7,681 nt of DNA, taken from NCBI GenBank assembly GCA_009996555.1, contig JAACZX010000104.1, positions 1-7,681 of the forward strand, written 5' to 3'. The position numbers and the translations under genes are program-made. How positions within the stretch are numbered: position 1 is the stretch's first letter; each line of letters starts with the position of its first letter. This document shows positions 7,268 through 7,681 of the stretch, one piece after another. The DNA comes from Chitinophagaceae bacterium. GTDB taxonomy: Bacteria > Bacteroidota > Bacteroidia > Chitinophagales > Chitinophagaceae. The notes under the pieces were generated by a model. That model was not told where the DNA came from, did not search any database, and worked only from the letters and a program-made list of their open reading frames with translations.

Positions 7268-7681
7268 ATGTTAATGCATCAAACAATGCGCTGGTACGGT
7301 CCGCATGATCCCGTTAGTTTAGCCGACATCCGCCAGGCTGGTTGTGCCGGAGTTGTTACAGCACTGCACCATGTACCTGTGGGTGATATCTGGACTGCAG
7401 ATGAAATTCTTCTTCGCAAAAAAATGATAGAAGATGCGGGTATGACGTGGACGGTGATTGAAAGCTTACCGGTGAGTGACGACATTAAACGCCAAACCGG
7501 CAACTATCTCTATCATATTGAAAATTACAAAGCAAGCCTGCGCAATATTGCAGCTTGTGGTTTACAGGTGGTAACGTATAATTTTATGCCGGTGCTTGAT
7601 TGGCTGCGTACAGATATTGCTTACCTGATGGAAGATGGCAGCACTGCATTATACTTTAATCGTATAGATTATGTTGTGTTT
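7268..7681 (+). CDS. uxuA: Mannonate dehydratase, N-terminal part
   Basis: An open frame of 138 codons that runs off the right edge without a stop; the full protein should be near 390-400 residues. It closely follows Uxu[20 protein letters not shown] (7-25), [14 protein letters not shown] (29-42), TVIESLPV (62-69), and [14 protein letters not shown] (103-116), all recognisable against the E. coli enzyme. UxuA removes water from D-mannonate to give 2-keto-3-deoxygluconate in the hexuronate pathway, the branch used for glucuronate after its conversion to fructuronate and mannonate. An in-frame stop at 7262-7264 limits the start to ATG 7268 or ATG 7274; the latter gives [10 protein letters not shown], which aligns end to end with E. 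coli MEQTWRWYGP. It is separated from xylA by a strong terminator, so it probably begins a separate unit or depends on read-through. Confidence 0.93.
   Translation, partial: MLMHQTMRWYGPHDPVSLADIRQAGCAGVVTALHHVPVGDIWTADEILLRKKMIEDAGMTWTVIESLPVSDDIKRQTGNYLYHIENYKASLRNIAACGLQVVTYNFMPVLDWLRTDIAYLMEDGSTALYFNRIDYVVF

Noticed and set aside
1..7681. Search for CRISPR arrays, tRNA or rRNA genes, insertion sequences and attachment sites
   Set aside because: No regularly spaced repeats, RNA-gene folds, transposase-like proteins or terminal repeats were seen; the genes are all metabolic, transport or regulatory.

Overview
The window looks like a chromosomal piece of a Bacteroidota genome, most likely Chitinophagaceae. 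The evidence is a SusC/SusD outer-membrane pair, starts without a clear Shine-Dalgarno sequence behind A/T-rich leaders, promoter-like TTG...TAnnTTTG motifs, and the protein styles of SusD, XylB and XylA. The family-level placement is an inference.

Layout: (1) 1-1250, the C-terminal part of a SusC/RagA-type TonB-dependent transporter, cut by the left edge. (2) 1269-3053, its SusD/RagB lipoprotein partner, 18 bases downstream. (3) 3054-3327, a convergent intergenic region with two strong hairpins that share the loop TTCT. (4) 3328-4173 on the minus strand, a cupin-type AraC-family regulator. (5) 4174-4316, a short divergent control region with two inverted repeats and a Bacteroidota-type promoter candidate. 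(6) 4317-5795 xylB (xylulokinase) and 5850-7178 xylA (xylose isomerase), the complete D-xylose to D-xylulose-5-phosphate route. (7) A strong intrinsic terminator at 7195-7238. (8) From 7268 to the right edge, the N-terminal 138 codons of uxuA (mannonate dehydratase), which has no stop inside the window.

Together the genes suggest uptake of an oligosaccharide by SusCD, xylose catabolism by XylAB under the divergent AraC-type regulator, and entry into the hexuronate pathway through UxuA. Xylose plus glucuronate is the sugar content of glucuronoxylan, so this may be part of a glucuronoxylan-use locus. No glycoside hydrolase, sugar permease or further uronate gene is inside the window, so the substrate is inferred.

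I found no sign of a new defence, mobile or RNA system. All six genes belong to known families. The points worth a second look are regulatory: the palindrome at the araC start, the inverted repeat before xylB, a sequence block shared by the xylB and uxuA leaders, an out-of-frame mini-ORF overlapping the xylB start, the crossed convergent terminators, and the terminator placed 29 bases before uxuA.
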